Source: Pseudomonas oryzagri (GTDB lineage Bacteria; Pseudomonadota; Gammaproteobacteria; Pseudomonadales; Pseudomonadaceae). From it: a stretch of DNA of 64,000 nucleotides. This document shows, piece after piece, positions 36,112 to 47,088 of the stretch (position 1 is its first letter; the number at the start of each line of letters is the position of its first letter). A model generated the notes under the pieces. The model ran no database searches and was not told the DNA's origin. It saw nothing but the letters and a program-made list of their open reading frames with translations. The stretch is from NCBI RefSeq assembly GCF_020831405.1, contig NZ_JAJHPU010000043.1, positions 1 through 64,000 on the forward strand. Reading direction: 5' to 3'. The position numbers were made by a program, and so were the translations under genes.

Positions 36112-39078
36112 ATGGTTCGGGTACGCAAACTGGTGCTAGCAATCGCCGCCGCTTCGGCGCTGACCTCCGGCATGGCGCATGCGCTGGGGTTGGGTGATAT
36201 CGCGCTGAAGTCCTCCCTGAACCAGCCGCTGGAAGCCGAGATCGAACTCCTCGAGGTGCGCGATCTCGGCAATGGCGAGGTGATCCCCTCGCTGGCCCCG
36301 GTGGAGGAGTTCAGCAAGGTCGGCGTCGATCGTCCCTTCTTCCTCACCGATCTCAAGTTCACCCCGATCCTCAAACCCAACGGCAAGAGCGTGATCCGCG
36401 TCACCTCGAGCAAGCCGGTGCGCGAGCCCTACCTCAACTTCCTGGTCGAGGTGCTGTGGCCCAATGGCCGCCTGCTGCGCGAATACACCGTGCTGCTCGA
36501 TCCGCCGCTGTATTCGCCGCAAACCGTGGCCGCCGCCGCGCCGCGTCTGCCGCAGGCCGCCCCGGTGGCGCCCCGCGTCAGCACCTCGGCGCCGATCAGC
36601 CGTCCGCAGCCGGTGACGTCGCGCGCTGAAGCTCCCGCGTCGGCGCCCAGCCGCATCGAAGGCAATGAGTACCGCACCGATCGCGACGACACCCTGTGGG
36701 AAGTGGCCAGCCGCGTGCGTCCGAGCGGTGCGGTGTCGGTCCACCAGACCATGCTGGCCATCCAGGATCTCAACCCGAATGCCTTCCTGGACGGCAACAT
36801 CAACCGTCTGAAGAGCGGCCAGGTCCTGCGCCTGCCGAACGACGAGCAGATCCGCACGCGCAGCCAGGCCGATGCCCTGGCCCAGGTCGCGGCGCAGAAC
36901 AGTGCCTGGCGCGAAGGGCGTGCCGTGCAGCCGGTCGCGGCTTCCCGTCAGCTCGACGCCACGCGCCGCAGCGAGGCCGGCAATGCACCGGCCCAGGCAG
37001 CGAGCGAGGACAACCTGCGTCTGGTTTCGGCCGCCGCCGGCAAGTCCACCAACGGCAGCGATAACGGCGCCGCGGGCAACAGCAAGGCGCTGGCCGACAA
37101 GCTGGCGCTCAACCAGGAAAGCCTGGCGACCACGCAGCGGGAGAATCAGGAGCTCAAGGAGCGCCTCACCGATCTGCAAAGCCAGCTGGACAAGCTGCAG
37201 CGCCTGATCGAGCTGAAGAACGAACAACTGGCCAAGCTGCAGGGTGGCCTGGCGGCCGAGCCGGCAGCGGAGGCGGCCGGCGCTCCGGCGGCGGCCGAGA
37301 GCAAGCCGCTCGAGACTGCCGCGGCACCCGCCCCTGCGGTGGCACCGACCAATGGCCAGCCGGGCGAGCCGGCACCGGCAGTCAGCGCAGAAGCCGTAAC
37401 CCCGGCTGCGCAGCCGGAGCCTGCCGCTCCGGTCGCCGCGCCTGCCCCTGTCGCCGAGGCCGCCAAGCCGGCCGCACCGAAACCGGCGGCGCCCAAGCCC
37501 GTGGCGGTCAAGCCGGCGCCGGCACCCGTTTACGAGCCCAGCCTGGTCGACGAGATCATGGCCAATCCGCTGCTGCTGGCCGCCGGCGGCGGCGGTCTGG
37601 CCTTGCTGGCCGGCCTGGGTCTGATGATCAACTCGCGTCGCAAGTCGCTGAAGGCGGCGGCTGCCGACGAACAGGCCAGTGGGCTGTTCCAGGATCTCGA
37701 GCCGCAGGCTGACCCGTCTGTGGGGGACACTCCGGCTACTGCACCGGCTCCGGCGCGCGCTGGCGAGCCCAAGTCCGGGCCCATGAAGTCCGATCCGCTG
37801 GCCGAAGCCGAGATGTATGTCACCTACGGTCGCTTCAGCCAGGCTGCTGAGCTGCTGCGCAATGCGCTGAACGACGAACCCCAGCGTGCCGACCTGCGTC
37901 TGAAGCTGATGGAGGTCTATGCGGAGATGGGCGACCGCGAAGGCTTCTCCCGTCAGGAAACCGAGCTCGGCGAAATCGGCGGTGCACAGCCGCAGATCGA
38001 TCAACTGCGTGCCCGTTACCCGCAGATTCTCGCCGCCGCTGGCGGGGTTGGCGCTGGTGCAGCGCTCGGTGCCAGCGTGGCCGATTTCGGCCTCGACGAG
38101 GTGCCGGAAGTGCTCGCCGAGTCGGTCGCAGCGGCCGACGAATTCTCCTTCGACAGCATGGCGCTGGAGTCCGAGCCGGAGGAGGCGCCGCTTGCGGCTG
38201 CCGCCGGCGGCCAGGGCGACGACTTCGACCTGAGCCTGGATGATCTGGAGGCCGAACTCGAGCGCGAGCTGGCAGCCAATCGCGATACTTCCGATGCCCT
38301 GCCGCTCGATGAGCTGACCCTGGACGGCCTGGGTGACGAGCTTGCCACCCTCGAGGTGGATGCCGGCCTGGGTGAGGCAGAGGGCTTCGATCTGGAGCTG
38401 GAGGCCACTGCTAGCCCGGCGGCTGCCGCGGAGGACGACTTCTCCTTCGATCTCGAGGAGCCGCTGTTGCAGGCGGGCAACGAGGCGGCGGTTCCGCAGA
38501 CGGACGACGATCTGCTGGCTGAGCTAGATCAGTTGAGCCTGGAGGAGGCCCCCGCCGCACTGCCCGAGGCGGACGGCGACGATTTCCTGCTCGAGCTGGC
38601 CGATGTGGACCTGGCTGCTGCCTCGCCGGAGCCCGAACTCGCTGCGCTGCCGGAAATGGACGAACTGGAGCGGGAGCTGCAGGCGCTGGGCGGTACCAGC
38701 GATGCCAGCGCTGCCGAACTGGATCTGGATGCCGCCTTCGACGAGTTCCTGGCCCAGGCCGATCTGACCACCGAGCCGGTGCCCAGCGCGCCTGCGCCGG
38801 TAGCTGCGGTTGCAGCGGTTGCAGCGGCACCCGTGGTGGCTGACGAGCTGCCTTCGCTCGACGAGCTGGATATCGAAGCCGCTCCGGCGCTCACCGGCAA
38901 CGAGGATTTCAACTTCCTGGCCGATACCGACGAGACGGCCACCAAGCTGGATCTGGCGCGTGCCTACATCGACATGGGCGATGCCGAAGGCGCCCGCGAC
39001 ATCCTGGACGAAGTGCTCAAGGAAGGTAATTCCAGCCAGCAGCAGGAAGCGCGCGAGATGATGGGGCGCATCGCCTGA
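36112..39078 (+). CDS. fimV: FimV, polar hub for type IV pili and twitching
   Basis: A 988-aa FimV. It has a signal peptide (1-24, cut after MAHA), an N-terminal FimV domain (about 25-130), a LysM peptidoglycan-binding domain (about 186-244), a coiled coil (about 325-380), an Ala/Pro-rich linker, a transmembrane helix (about 484-507), then a long acidic cytoplasmic region with TPR helices and the conserved C-terminal TPR (about 943-988). In Pseudomonas FimV localises the twitching and chemotaxis machinery at the pole. The acidic repeats vary in length between species. truA starts 2 nt after the stop. Confidence 0.95.
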   Translation: MVRVRKLVLAIAAASALTSGMAHALGLGDIALKSSLNQPLEAEIELLEVRDLGNGEVIPSLAPVEEFSKVGVDRPFFLTDLKFTPILKPNGKSVIRVTSSKPVREPYLNFLVEVLWPNGRLLREYTVLLDPPLYSPQTVAAAAPRLPQAAPVAPRVSTSAPISRPQPVTSRAEAPASAPSRIEGNEYRTDRDDTLWEVASRVRPSGAVSVHQTMLAIQDLNPNAFLDGNINRLKSGQVLRLPNDEQIRTRSQADALAQVAAQNSAWREGRAVQPVAASRQLDATRRSEAGNAPAQAASEDNLRLVSAAAGKSTNGSDNGAAGNSKALADKLALNQESLATTQRENQELKERLTDLQSQLDKLQRLIELKNEQLAKLQGGLAAEPAAEAAGAPAAAESKPLETAAAPAPAVAPTNGQPGEPAPAVSAEAVTPAAQPEPAAPVAAPAPVAEAAKPAAPKPAAPKPVAVKPAPAPVYEPSLVDEIMANPLLLAAGGGGLALLAGLGLMINSRRKSLKAAAADEQASGLFQDLEPQADPSVGDTPATAPAPARAGEPKSGPMKSDPLAEAEMYVTYGRFSQAAELLRNALNDEPQRADLRLKLMEVYAEMGDREGFSRQETELGEIGGAQPQIDQLRARYPQILAAAGGVGAGAALGASVADFGLDEVPEVLAESVAAADEFSFDSMALESEPEEAPLAAAAGGQGDDFDLSLDDLEAELERELAANRDTSDALPLDELTLDGLGDELATLEVDAGLGEAEGFDLELEATASPAAAAEDDFSFDLEEPLLQAGNEAAVPQTDDDLLAELDQLSLEEAPAALPEADGDDFLLELADVDLAAASPEPELAALPEMDELERELQALGGTSDASAAELDLDAAFDEFLAQADLTTEPVPSAPAPVAAVAAVAAAPVVADELPSLDELDIEAAPALTGNEDFNFLADTDETATKLDLARAYIDMGDAEGARDILDEVLKEGNSSQQQEAREMMGRIA

Positions 39079-39080
39079 GC

Positions 39081-39932
39081 ATGACGGTTATCCATGCACA
39101 ACCGACGGCAGCCGAAGTGGCTGCCGTCGGCGTTTCCAGGATCGCTCTCGGTATCGAATACAAGGGCGCCCGTTATCGCGGCTGGCAACGCCAGATAGAC
39201 GGCGTGACTTCGGTACAGGAGGCGCTCGAGAAAGCTTTGTCGAAGGTGGCCGCCGAGCCGGTCTCGGTGGTCTGTGCCGGGCGTACCGACGCCGCGGTGC
39301 ATGCCAGCGGTCAGGTAGTGCATTTCGACACCCGCGTCGAGCGCCCGCTCAAGGCCTGGGTCATGGGTACCAATGCGGGTCTGCCAGGCGACATCAGCGT
39401 GACCTGGGCGCAGCCGATGCCGGCGCATTTCCATGCGCGCTTCTCCGCAATGGCGCGCCGCTATCGCTACGTGATCTACAACGATCCGGTGCGACCGGCC
39501 CATCTGGCCGAGGAGATCACCTGGAACCATCGCCCGCTGGATGTCGCACGCATGCGCGAGGCGGCCCAGGCGCTGGTCGGCACCCACGACTTCACCTCGT
39601 TCCGCGCCGTACAGTGCCAGGCCAAGTCGCCGATCAAGACCGTCCACCACCTGCGGGTCATCGAGCATGGGCGGTTCATCGTCCTGGATGTCCGCGCCAA
39701 CGCTTTCCTGCATCACATGGTGCGCAACATGGCCGGCGTGCTGATGACCATCGGTGCCGGCGAACGTGAGCCGCAGTGGGTGGCGGAGATCCTCGCTGCC
39801 CGTGACCGGCGCAGCGGTGGAGTGACGGCGCATCCTTATGGCCTGTACCTGGTGCAGGTCGAGTATCCCGACGAGTTTCGCTTGCCGGAACGCTATCTCG
39901 GTCCGCATTTCCTCTCGGCGCTCGACGACTGA
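39081..39932 (+). CDS. truA: tRNA pseudouridine(38-40) synthase
   Basis: TruA (283 aa) makes pseudouridine in the anticodon arm of tRNAs. The catalytic Asp70 sits in CAGRTDAAVHASGQVVHF. RARYRYVIYNDP-like and FLHHMVRNMAGVLMTIG blocks fit the family. The first 15 residues are an extension before GVSRIALGIEYKG, so a later GTG start near 39117 is possible, but the ATG at 39081 abuts fimV. Confidence 0.95.
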   Translation: MTVIHAQPTAAEVAAVGVSRIALGIEYKGARYRGWQRQIDGVTSVQEALEKALSKVAAEPVSVVCAGRTDAAVHASGQVVHFDTRVERPLKAWVMGTNAGLPGDISVTWAQPMPAHFHARFSAMARRYRYVIYNDPVRPAHLAEEITWNHRPLDVARMREAAQALVGTHDFTSFRAVQCQAKSPIKTVHHLRVIEHGRFIVLDVRANAFLHHMVRNMAGVLMTIGAGEREPQWVAEILAARDRRSGGVTAHPYGLYLVQVEYPDEFRLPERYLGPHFLSALDD

Positions 39933-40018
39933 GCGCCTGGTGCCTGAGCCGGGCCATAGGCTGACGAGGTTTCGGGCTTTTGTTACCATCGCGGCTTTAT
40001 CCGCCGGAGGGTCCTCAG

Positions 40019-40642
40019 TTGCCAGTCGTTCGCAGCAAGATCTGCGGGATTACCCGTGTCGAGGATGCGCTGGTGGCGGCCGAGGCGGGCGCCGATGCCA
40101 TTGGACTGGTGTTCTACGCCAAGAGTCCCCGGGCGGTCAGCGTGCAGCAGGCGCGGGCGATAGTCGCGGCGCTGCCGCCCTTCGTTACCACCGTGGGCCT
40201 GTTCGTCAACGCCTCGCGCTGCGAGCTTAACGAAATCCTCGAGGCGGTACCGCTGGATCTGCTGCAGTTCCATGGCGACGAGACAGCCAGCGATTGTGCG
40301 GGCTATCACCGGCCCTACATCAAGGCGCTGCGCGTTCGGCCGGGGGAGGACATCCGTGCCCGTTGCGCCGAATATCCGCAGGCGGCGGGCATGCTCCTGG
40401 ATACCTTCGTTGCAGGCGTGCCCGGTGGTACCGGCGAGGCTTTCGATTGGCGGCTGGTGCCCGAGGATCCCGGGTGCCCGATCATCCTCGCCGGGGGGCT
40501 GACAGCGGAGAACGTCACTGCGGCGATCCGCCAGGTGCGCCCCTGGGCGGTGGATGTCAGCGGTGGCGTCGAGGCCGGCAAGGGCATCAAGGATGCCGAG
40601 AAAGTGCGTGCCTTTGTCGCTGCCGTGCGCGCCTGCATGTGA
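40019..40642 (+). CDS. trpF: Phosphoribosylanthranilate isomerase
   Basis: TrpF (207 aa), a TIM barrel of tryptophan synthesis. [34 protein letters not shown] gives the N-terminal block with the catalytic Cys in KICG, and LLDTF and [10 protein letters not shown] the catalytic Asp and phosphate loop. The TTG at 40019 has GGAGG at 9 nt and gives the usual start [10 protein letters not shown]; a longer ATG frame at 39980 is less likely. Confidence 0.95.
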   Translation: MPVVRSKICGITRVEDALVAAEAGADAIGLVFYAKSPRAVSVQQARAIVAALPPFVTTVGLFVNASRCELNEILEAVPLDLLQFHGDETASDCAGYHRPYIKALRVRPGEDIRARCAEYPQAAGMLLDTFVAGVPGGTGEAFDWRLVPEDPGCPIILAGGLTAENVTAAIRQVRPWAVDVSGGVEAGKGIKDAEKVRAFVAAVRACM

Positions 40643-40837
40643 CGGTCGCCGTGTCGCCGCCGTCCATACCTGATATCGCGGCAAGGCGAACCTTGCCGGC
40701 ATGAATTACCTGCGCGCGTCGCCCTGTCGCCCGCGCGCACCCCGGTCGTCAGCAAGCGAGGCGACCCAACGTGAACCTGCCCGAGGCGCTGTGCGGTCTG
40801 ACGCCGCTCGGCGCCGCGGGCCTACGGAGAACAGAGC

Positions 40838-41716
40838 ATGAGCAACTGGTTGGTAGACAAACTGATTCCCTCGATCATGCGTTCCGAGGTGAAGAAAAGC
40901 ACTGTTCCAGAAGGACTCTGGCATAAATGCCCGTCCTGCGATGCGGTGCTCTACCGTCCCGAGCTGGAAAAGACTCTGGATGTCTGCCCCAAGTGCGATC
41001 ACCACATGCGCATCAATGCGCGCACTCGCCTGAACTTCTTCCTCGACCCCGAGGGGCGCGAGGAGATCGCTGCCGATCTGGAACCGGTCGATCGTCTGAA
41101 GTTCCGTGACAGCAAGAAGTACAAGGATCGCCTGGTGGCGGCGCAGAAGGACACCGGCGAGAAGGACGCCCTGGTGGCCATGAGTGGCAGCCTGCAGGGT
41201 CTGAAAGTGGTGGCCTGCGCCTTCGAATTCTCCTTCATGGGTGGTTCTATGGGCTCCATCGTCGGCGAGCGCTTCGTGCGCGCCGCCAACGTCGCGCTGG
41301 AAAAGCGCTGCCCACTGATCTGCTTCTCGGCCTCCGGCGGTGCGCGCATGCAGGAGGCACTGATCTCCCTGATGCAGATGGCCAAGACCTCGGCGGTGAT
41401 CGCCCGTCTGCGCGAGGAGGGCATTCCCTTCGTCTCCGTGCTGACCGATCCTGTCTACGGCGGTGTGTCTGCCAGTCTGGCCATGCTCGGTGACGTCAAT
41501 GTCGCCGAGCCGAAGGCGCTGATCGGCTTCGCCGGTCCGCGCGTGATCGAGCAAACCGTGCGCGAGAAGCTGCCGGAAGGTTTCCAGCGCAGCGAATTCC
41601 TGCTCGAGCATGGCGCCGTGGACATGATCGTCCATCGTGCCGAGCTGCGTGTGCGCCTGGCCCGCCTGCTGGCCCAGCTGACCCACCAGCCGACTCCCGT
41701 CGCGGCGAGCGCATGA
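40838..41716 (+). CDS. accD: Acetyl-CoA carboxylase carboxyltransferase subunit beta
   Basis: AccD (292 aa) with AccA transfers the carboxyl group from biotin to acetyl-CoA. The zinc ribbon Cys31-x2-Cys34...Cys50-x2-Cys53 is intact. The crotonase-like core includes [18 protein letters not shown] and [31 protein letters not shown] precedes the ATG. It overlaps folC by 4 nt. The 195-nt gap before it holds no gene. Confidence 0.97.
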   Translation: MSNWLVDKLIPSIMRSEVKKSTVPEGLWHKCPSCDAVLYRPELEKTLDVCPKCDHHMRINARTRLNFFLDPEGREEIAADLEPVDRLKFRDSKKYKDRLVAAQKDTGEKDALVAMSGSLQGLKVVACAFEFSFMGGSMGSIVGERFVRAANVALEKRCPLICFSASGGARMQEALISLMQMAKTSAVIARLREEGIPFVSVLTDPVYGGVSASLAMLGDVNVAEPKALIGFAGPRVIEQTVREKLPEGFQRSEFLLEHGAVDMIVHRAELRVRLARLLAQLTHQPTPVAASA

Positions 41717-43020
41717 ATCGTAGCCTCGCCGACTGGCTGAGCTATCTCGAACAGCTCCATCCCGTGTCCATCGACATGGGGCTGGAGCGTGCCCGCCTGG
41801 TGCTACAGCGTCTCGGTTTGGCCCGGCCGGCGCCACGCGTGATCACGGTCACCGGCACCAACGGCAAGGGCTCGACCTGCGCTTTTCTCGCCAGCCTGCT
41901 GCGTGCCAGCGGGCTGCGCGTCGGCGTGTATAGCTCACCGCATCTGCTGCGCTACAACGAGCGGGTGCAATTGCCGGAAGGCGAGGCCAGCGATGCGGCG
42001 CTTTGCGAGGCCTTCGCTGCCGTCGAGGCGGCGCGCGGCGAGACTTCGCTGACCTACTTCGAGATGGGCACCCTGGCCGCCTTCTGGTTGTTCGAGCGTG
42101 CGGCCCTGGATGCCGTGGTGCTTGAGGTCGGCCTGGGTGGCCGCCTGGATGCGGTCAACCTGGTCGATGCCGACGTGGCGGTGGTCACCAGCATCGGTAT
42201 CGACCATGTCGAGTGGCTGGGCGACAGTCGCGACAGCGTGGCAGTGGAAAAAGCCGGCATTTTCCGGACCGGCAAACCGGTGGTCTGCGGCGATCTGGAT
42301 CCGCCGCCGGCGCTGCTCGAGCGGGCGCGTCAGCTTGGCTGTCCGCTGCGTCTGCGCGGGCGCGATTTCGATCTGGCCATCACAGCGCAAGGTTGGTATT
42401 GGCGCGGTGTCGACATCGCTGGGCATCCACTAGAGTTGGGTGAGCTGCCGCTGCTCGATCTGCCGATGGAGAATGCCGCGCTGGCTCTGCAGGTCTTTGC
42501 GCTGCTGGCCCTGCCTCTTGCCGGCGAAGCCGTGGCTGCGACCTTGTGCCAGACCCGCGTCACCGGGCGTCTGGACCGTCGCCAGCTGGTCTGGCAGGGG
42601 CGCACGTTCAACCTGTTGCTGGATGTCGGGCACAATCCCCATGCCGCTCACTATCTGGCCGGCCGTCTGGCCCAGCGCCCGCCCAAGGGACGACGACTGG
42701 CGGTATTCGGGCTGCTCGGCGACAAGGATCTTGGTGGGGTTATCGAGCCCTTGGCGGGGCTGGTCGAACACTGGGCGGTGGCGCCGTTACCGACGCCGCG
42801 CAGTCGCAGTGCCGAGGAGTTGCTGGCCGCGCTGCAGGTGCGAGGTGCCAGCGCCGACGCCTGGCCGTCGGTGGCGACGGCGATAGAGGCGCAGGCAGCC
42901 CAGGCGGGCGAGGGTGACGAGATCCTGGTGTTCGGCTCCTTCTACAGCGTGGCCGATGCCTTGCTGTGGCTTGAGCAGCAAGACTTGCCCGCCGCCGAAC
43001 GTCAGGCAAACCCGGGATAA
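41713..43020 (+). CDS. folC: Folylpolyglutamate/dihydrofolate synthase
   Basis: FolC (435 aa) is a Mur-ligase-type enzyme adding glutamates to folates. The P-loop [20 protein letters not shown] (about 44-63), [12 protein letters not shown] and [12 protein letters not shown] (about 136-147) with [12 protein letters not shown] are present, and [10 protein letters not shown] in the C-terminal domain. ATGA overlap with accD. The next gene begins 13 nt after the stop. Confidence 0.95.
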   Translation: MNRSLADWLSYLEQLHPVSIDMGLERARLVLQRLGLARPAPRVITVTGTNGKGSTCAFLASLLRASGLRVGVYSSPHLLRYNERVQLPEGEASDAALCEAFAAVEAARGETSLTYFEMGTLAAFWLFERAALDAVVLEVGLGGRLDAVNLVDADVAVVTSIGIDHVEWLGDSRDSVAVEKAGIFRTGKPVVCGDLDPPPALLERARQLGCPLRLRGRDFDLAITAQGWYWRGVDIAGHPLELGELPLLDLPMENAALALQVFALLALPLAGEAVAATLCQTRVTGRLDRRQLVWQGRTFNLLLDVGHNPHAAHYLAGRLAQRPPKGRRLAVFGLLGDKDLGGVIEPLAGLVEHWAVAPLPTPRSRSAEELLAALQVRGASADAWPSVATAIEAQAAQAGEGDEILVFGSFYSVADALLWLEQQDLPAAERQANPG

Positions 43021-43033
43021 GGAGCGTTCACGC

Positions 43034-43636
43034 ATGGCCTTGCTGGATCGAAGACTCAAGCAGCGGATCGTCGGCGCCGCCGTGTTACTGGCACTGCTGG
43101 TGGTGTTCCTGCCCATGCTGTTCCAGCGCGAGGACGAGCAGCGCCCGGTACAGGTCGAGGCGCCGCCCATGCCGGCCATGCCCGCGGTGGCGCCCGCGCC
43201 GGCGGAGCCGGTGGCCGTTCCAGAGCCGCAAGCAGCAGAGGTGCCGGTCGAGCCCACGCTGGCCGCGCCCGCGCCGGTGAATGAGCTGCCAAGCCAGCCG
43301 ATTGCCGCGGCCGCTCCGCCCCAGGCAGCGCCGGCACCGGTGCCAGTTGCCAGCGAGCCTGTCACGGCGGCGCCGAGTCGCCTGGATACCGATGGTCTGC
43401 CGGTCAGCTGGACCGTGCAGCTGGCCAGCCTGTCCAGCCGCGCGCGCGCCGAAGAGCTGCAGAACAGGCTGCGCAAGCAGGGCCTCGCTGCCTACATTCG
43501 CACGGTGGAGGGGATGAGCCGGGTGTTCGTCGGTCCGCTGATCGAGCGCGGCGAGGCCGAGCGGGTGAGCGCGCAAATCGCCCGCCAGTACAAGCTCAGC
43601 CCGATCGTGGTGCGCTTTCAGCCCGAGGGCCGCTGA
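43034..43636 (+). CDS. SPOR-domain cell division protein (DedD-like)
   Basis: A 200-aa inner-membrane protein. A single transmembrane helix (about 12-29) is followed by a long Pro/Ala-rich periplasmic linker (about 35-125) and a C-terminal SPOR domain (about 126-195, VSWTVQLASLSSRARAEELQNRL and RVFVGPLIERGEAERVSAQI), which binds denuded septal glycan. The start at 43034 uses AAGGAGCG that overlaps the folC stop. Between folC and cvpA as in Pseudomonas and E. coli dedD. Confidence 0.92.
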   Translation: MALLDRRLKQRIVGAAVLLALLVVFLPMLFQREDEQRPVQVEAPPMPAMPAVAPAPAEPVAVPEPQAAEVPVEPTLAAPAPVNELPSQPIAAAAPPQAAPAPVPVASEPVTAAPSRLDTDGLPVSWTVQLASLSSRARAEELQNRLRKQGLAAYIRTVEGMSRVFVGPLIERGEAERVSAQIARQYKLSPIVVRFQPEGR

Positions 43637-43715
43637 GCGCGGCGGGCTGACTCGTCGCCCCGCACTCTGCTAGAATCCGCGCTCTATTTCCCGCCATGTG
43701 CCAGTGAGCAACATA

Positions 43716-44243
43716 GTGTCATTCAACTGGGTCGACTGGGCCATCATTGCGCTGATTGCCGTTTCCGGGTTGATCAGCCTGACGCGCGGTTTCGTTCGCG
43801 AAGCTCTGTCGCTGGTGGTATGGGTGGCGGCCGGCGCAGTGGCCTGGCTGTACGGCGGTGCCCTGGCGGCCCACCTGGAGCCCTACATCGAGTTGCCTTC
43901 GGCGCGGGTGATCGCGGCGTGCGCGATCCTGTTCGTGCTGACCCTGATGGTCGGCGCCCTGATCACCCATCTGCTGGGCATGCTGGTGACGGCCACCGGG
44001 CTCAGTGGCACCGATCGATTGCTCGGAATGATCTTCGGCCTCGCCCGTGGCGCCCTGCTGGTGGTTATCGCCATCGGCCTGCTCAGCCTGGCACCGGTGC
44101 AGCAGGATCCCTGGTGGCAGCAGTCGAAACTGCTGCCAGATTTTTTGATGATTGCCGACTGGTCGAAGAGCCTGGTGCTCGGGTTCTTCCAGCAGTCGTC
44201 AGCTGCCGTCGGCCTGCCAGGCCGCTCCGGCTTTCCGCTCTAG
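43716..44243 (+). CDS. cvpA: CvpA family membrane protein
   Basis: A 175-aa inner-membrane protein with four predicted helices (about 5-22, 25-45, 62-85, 98-118). CvpA is linked to colicin V production and envelope stress in E. coli. The conserved N-terminus FNWVDWAIIALIAVSGLISLTRGFVREALS is intact. The start is uncertain: GTG codons at 43698, 43704 and 43716 are in frame, and I chose the last because related proteins begin just before FNWVDW. purF follows after 25 nt. Confidence 0.9.
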   Translation: MSFNWVDWAIIALIAVSGLISLTRGFVREALSLVVWVAAGAVAWLYGGALAAHLEPYIELPSARVIAACAILFVLTLMVGALITHLLGMLVTATGLSGTDRLLGMIFGLARGALLVVIAIGLLSLAPVQQDPWWQQSKLLPDFLMIADWSKSLVLGFFQQSSAAVGLPGRSGFPL

Positions 44244-44268
44244 CCTGACTTTGTAGGGGTTGTGTCGC

Positions 44269-45774
44269 ATGTGTGGCATCGTTGGTATCGTCGGTAAGTC
44301 GAACGTCAATCAGGCGCTGTACGACGCGCTTACCGTCCTGCAGCACCGCGGCCAGGATGCTGCCGGCATCGTAACCAGCCACGAAGGTCGCCTGTTCCTG
44401 CGCAAGGACAATGGCCTGGTGCGCGACGTGTTCCATACCCGGCACATGCAGCGGCTGATCGGCAACATCGGCATCGGCCATGTGCGCTACCCGACCGCCG
44501 GCAGCTCCAGCTCGGCCGAGGCGCAGCCGTTCTACGTCAACTCGCCCTATGGCATCACCCTGGCGCACAACGGCAACCTGACCAACGTCGAGCAACTGTC
44601 GCGGGAGATCTACGAGTCCGACCTGCGCCACATCAACACCAATTCCGATTCGGAAGTGCTGCTCAACGTGTTCGCTCACGAGCTGGCGGTGCGCAACAAG
44701 CTGCAGCCGAGCGCGGATGACATCTTCGCCGCGGTGGCCGGCGTGCACCAGCGTTGCCGCGGTGGCTACGCAGTGGTGGCGATGATCACCGGCTACGGTA
44801 TCGTCGGCTTCCGAGACCCCCACGGCATCCGCCCGATCGTGTTCGGCCAGCGGCACACCGACGAGGGCGTCGAGTATATGATCGCCTCGGAAAGCGTGGC
44901 CCTCGATGTACTCGGCTTCACTCTGATCCGCGATCTGGCACCGGGCGAGGCGATCTACATCAGCCCCGAAGGCCAGTTGCTGACCCGCCAGTGCGCGGAA
45001 AATCCGCAGCTGACCCCGTGCATCTTCGAGCACGTCTACCTGGCGCGTCCGGACTCGATCATGGACGGCGTATCGGTGTACAAGGCGCGCCTGCGCATGG
45101 GCGAGAAGCTCGCCGAGAAGATCCTGCGCGAGCGGCCCGACCACGACATCGACGTGATCATCCCGATCCCCGATACCAGCCGTACCTCCGCGCTGGAGCT
45201 GGCCAACAAGCTGGGCGTCAAGTTCCGCGAGGGCTTCGTCAAGAACCGCTACATCGGCCGCACCTTCATCATGCCCGGCCAGGCCGCGCGCAAGAAGTCA
45301 GTGCGCCAGAAGCTCAACGCCATCGACCTGGAGTTCCGCGGCAAGAATGTGATGCTGGTCGACGATTCCATCGTGCGCGGCACCACCTGCAAGCAGATCA
45401 TCCAGATGGCCCGCGATGCCGGCGCGAAGAATGTGTATTTCTGCTCCGCGGCGCCGGCGGTGCGCTATCCCAACGTCTATGGCATCGACATGCCGAGCGC
45501 CCATGAGCTGATCGCCCACGGCCGCAGCACCGAAGAAGTGGCCGAGCTGATCGGTGCCGATTGGCTGGTCTATCAGGATCTCGACGACCTGAAGGAAGCG
45601 GTCGGCGGCGGCAAGATCAAGATCGCCCAGTTCGACAGCGCGGTGTTCGACGGCAACTACGTCACCGGCGACGTCAACGAGGCCTACCTGAATCGCATCG
45701 AACAGGCGCGCAACGACCTCGCCAAGGGCAAGCAGGGCGCCGCCAGCGCGATCATCGATCTGCACAACAACTGA
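44269..45774 (+). CDS. purF: Amidophosphoribosyltransferase
   Basis: PurF (501 aa) makes phosphoribosylamine, the first step of purine synthesis. Cys2, exposed after Met removal (MCGIVGIVG), is the glutaminase nucleophile. The PRPP loop [18 protein letters not shown] is present. The ATG at 44269 is chosen over a GTG at 44260 because Cys must be residue 2. A terminator hairpin follows. Confidence 0.97.
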   Translation: MCGIVGIVGKSNVNQALYDALTVLQHRGQDAAGIVTSHEGRLFLRKDNGLVRDVFHTRHMQRLIGNIGIGHVRYPTAGSSSSAEAQPFYVNSPYGITLAHNGNLTNVEQLSREIYESDLRHINTNSDSEVLLNVFAHELAVRNKLQPSADDIFAAVAGVHQRCRGGYAVVAMITGYGIVGFRDPHGIRPIVFGQRHTDEGVEYMIASESVALDVLGFTLIRDLAPGEAIYISPEGQLLTRQCAENPQLTPCIFEHVYLARPDSIMDGVSVYKARLRMGEKLAEKILRERPDHDIDVIIPIPDTSRTSALELANKLGVKFREGFVKNRYIGRTFIMPGQAARKKSVRQKLNAIDLEFRGKNVMLVDDSIVRGTTCKQIIQMARDAGAKNVYFCSAAPAVRYPNVYGIDMPSAHELIAHGRSTEEVAELIGADWLVYQDLDDLKEAVGGGKIKIAQFDSAVFDGNYVTGDVNEAYLNRIEQARNDLAKGKQGAASAIIDLHNN

Positions 45775-45783
45775 GTCACAGGT

Positions 45784-45812
45784 GGCAGCGCCGGTCTCCG
45801 GCGCTGCCTTTC
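45784..45812 (+). terminator. Terminator of purF
   Basis: GGCAGCGCCGG-TCT-CCGGCGCTGCC then TTTC, a perfect 11-bp stem just after the purF stop. Confidence 0.8.
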
Positions 45813-45876
45813 GCATAACCGGCGGCAGTGCCGGCCAGTCCGAGAGCCTTCCTGCCGCGTCGAGGAGAAGGCTTAA

Positions 45877-47088
45877 ATGACCCAAGAATGGCAGGCCGGA
45901 CGGCTGGACAGCGACCTGGACGGCGCCGGGTTCGACACCCTGGCGGTGCGCGCCGGGCAGCGGCGCAGTCCCGAGGGAGAGCACGGCGAAGCCCTGTTCA
46001 TGACCTCCAGCTACGTGTTCCGCAGTGCCGCCGACGCCGCTGCACGCTTTGCCGGCGAACAGCCGGGCAACGTCTATTCCCGCTATACCAACCCCACCGT
46101 GCGCACCTTCGAGGAGCGCATCGCCGCTCTGGAGGGCGCCGAGCAGGCGGTCGCCGCGGCCTCGGGCATGGGCGCCATTCTCGCCATGGTGATGAGTTTG
46201 TGCAGCGCCGGCGACCACGTGCTGGTCTCGCGCAGCGTGTTCGGCTCGACCATCAGTCTGTTCGACAAGTACTTCAAGCGTTTCGGCATTGAGGTCGATT
46301 ATCCGCCGCTGGCCGACCTGGAGGCCTGGGCAGCCGCCTGCAAGCCCAACACCAAGCTGTTCATCGTCGAGTCGCCGTCCAACCCGCTGGCCGAACTGGT
46401 CGACATCGCCGCCCTGGCGGAGATCGCCCATGCCAAGGGAGCACTGCTGGCAGTGGACAACTGCTTCTGCACGCCGGTGCTGCAGAAGCCGCTGGCTCTG
46501 GGAGCCGATATCGTCATCCACTCGGCGACCAAGTACATCGATGGCCAGGGGCGTTGCCTGGGCGGCGTAGTCGCCGGCAGTGCCAGGCACATGCAGGAGG
46601 TGGTCGGCTTCCTGCGCACCGCAGGTCCGACCCTCAGCCCGTTCAACGCGTGGCTGTTCCTCAAGGGATTGGAGACGCTCAAGGTGCGCATGCTCGCTCA
46701 TTGCGCCAGCGCCCAGGCGCTGGCCGAGTGGCTGGAGCAGCAGCCGCAGGTGGCGCGCGTCTACTATGCCGGTCTGCCCAGCCATCCGCAGCACGAGTTG
46801 GCCAAGCGCCAGCAGAGCGGTTTCGGTGCGGTGGTCAGCTTCGAGGTCAAGGGCGACAAGGCCGCCGCCTGGCGGGTCATCGACAATACCCGGATGATCT
46901 CCATCACCACCAACCTGGGCGACACCAAGACCACCATCGCCCATCCAGCCAGCACCTCCCATGGCCGCCTGACCCCGCAAGCCCGCGCAGCCGCCGGGAT
47001 CAGCGACAGCCTGATCCGCGTCGCGGTGGGCCTCGAGGACCTCGACGATATCAAGGCCGATCTGGCCCGCGGCCTGGCTGCACTCTGA
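45877..47088 (+). CDS. metZ: O-succinylhomoserine sulfhydrylase
   Basis: MetZ (403 aa) is a PLP enzyme of the Cys/Met metabolism family that forms homocysteine directly from O-succinylhomoserine and sulfide. [23 protein letters not shown] (about 67-89), [14 protein letters not shown] and Lys219 in [11 protein letters not shown] mark it. The SDR gene begins in a one-base overlap, as in Pseudomonas. Confidence 0.94.
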   Translation: MTQEWQAGRLDSDLDGAGFDTLAVRAGQRRSPEGEHGEALFMTSSYVFRSAADAAARFAGEQPGNVYSRYTNPTVRTFEERIAALEGAEQAVAAASGMGAILAMVMSLCSAGDHVLVSRSVFGSTISLFDKYFKRFGIEVDYPPLADLEAWAAACKPNTKLFIVESPSNPLAELVDIAALAEIAHAKGALLAVDNCFCTPVLQKPLALGADIVIHSATKYIDGQGRCLGGVVAGSARHMQEVVGFLRTAGPTLSPFNAWLFLKGLETLKVRMLAHCASAQALAEWLEQQPQVARVYYAGLPSHPQHELAKRQQSGFGAVVSFEVKGDKAAAWRVIDNTRMISITTNLGDTKTTIAHPASTSHGRLTPQARAAAGISDSLIRVAVGLEDLDDIKADLARGLAAL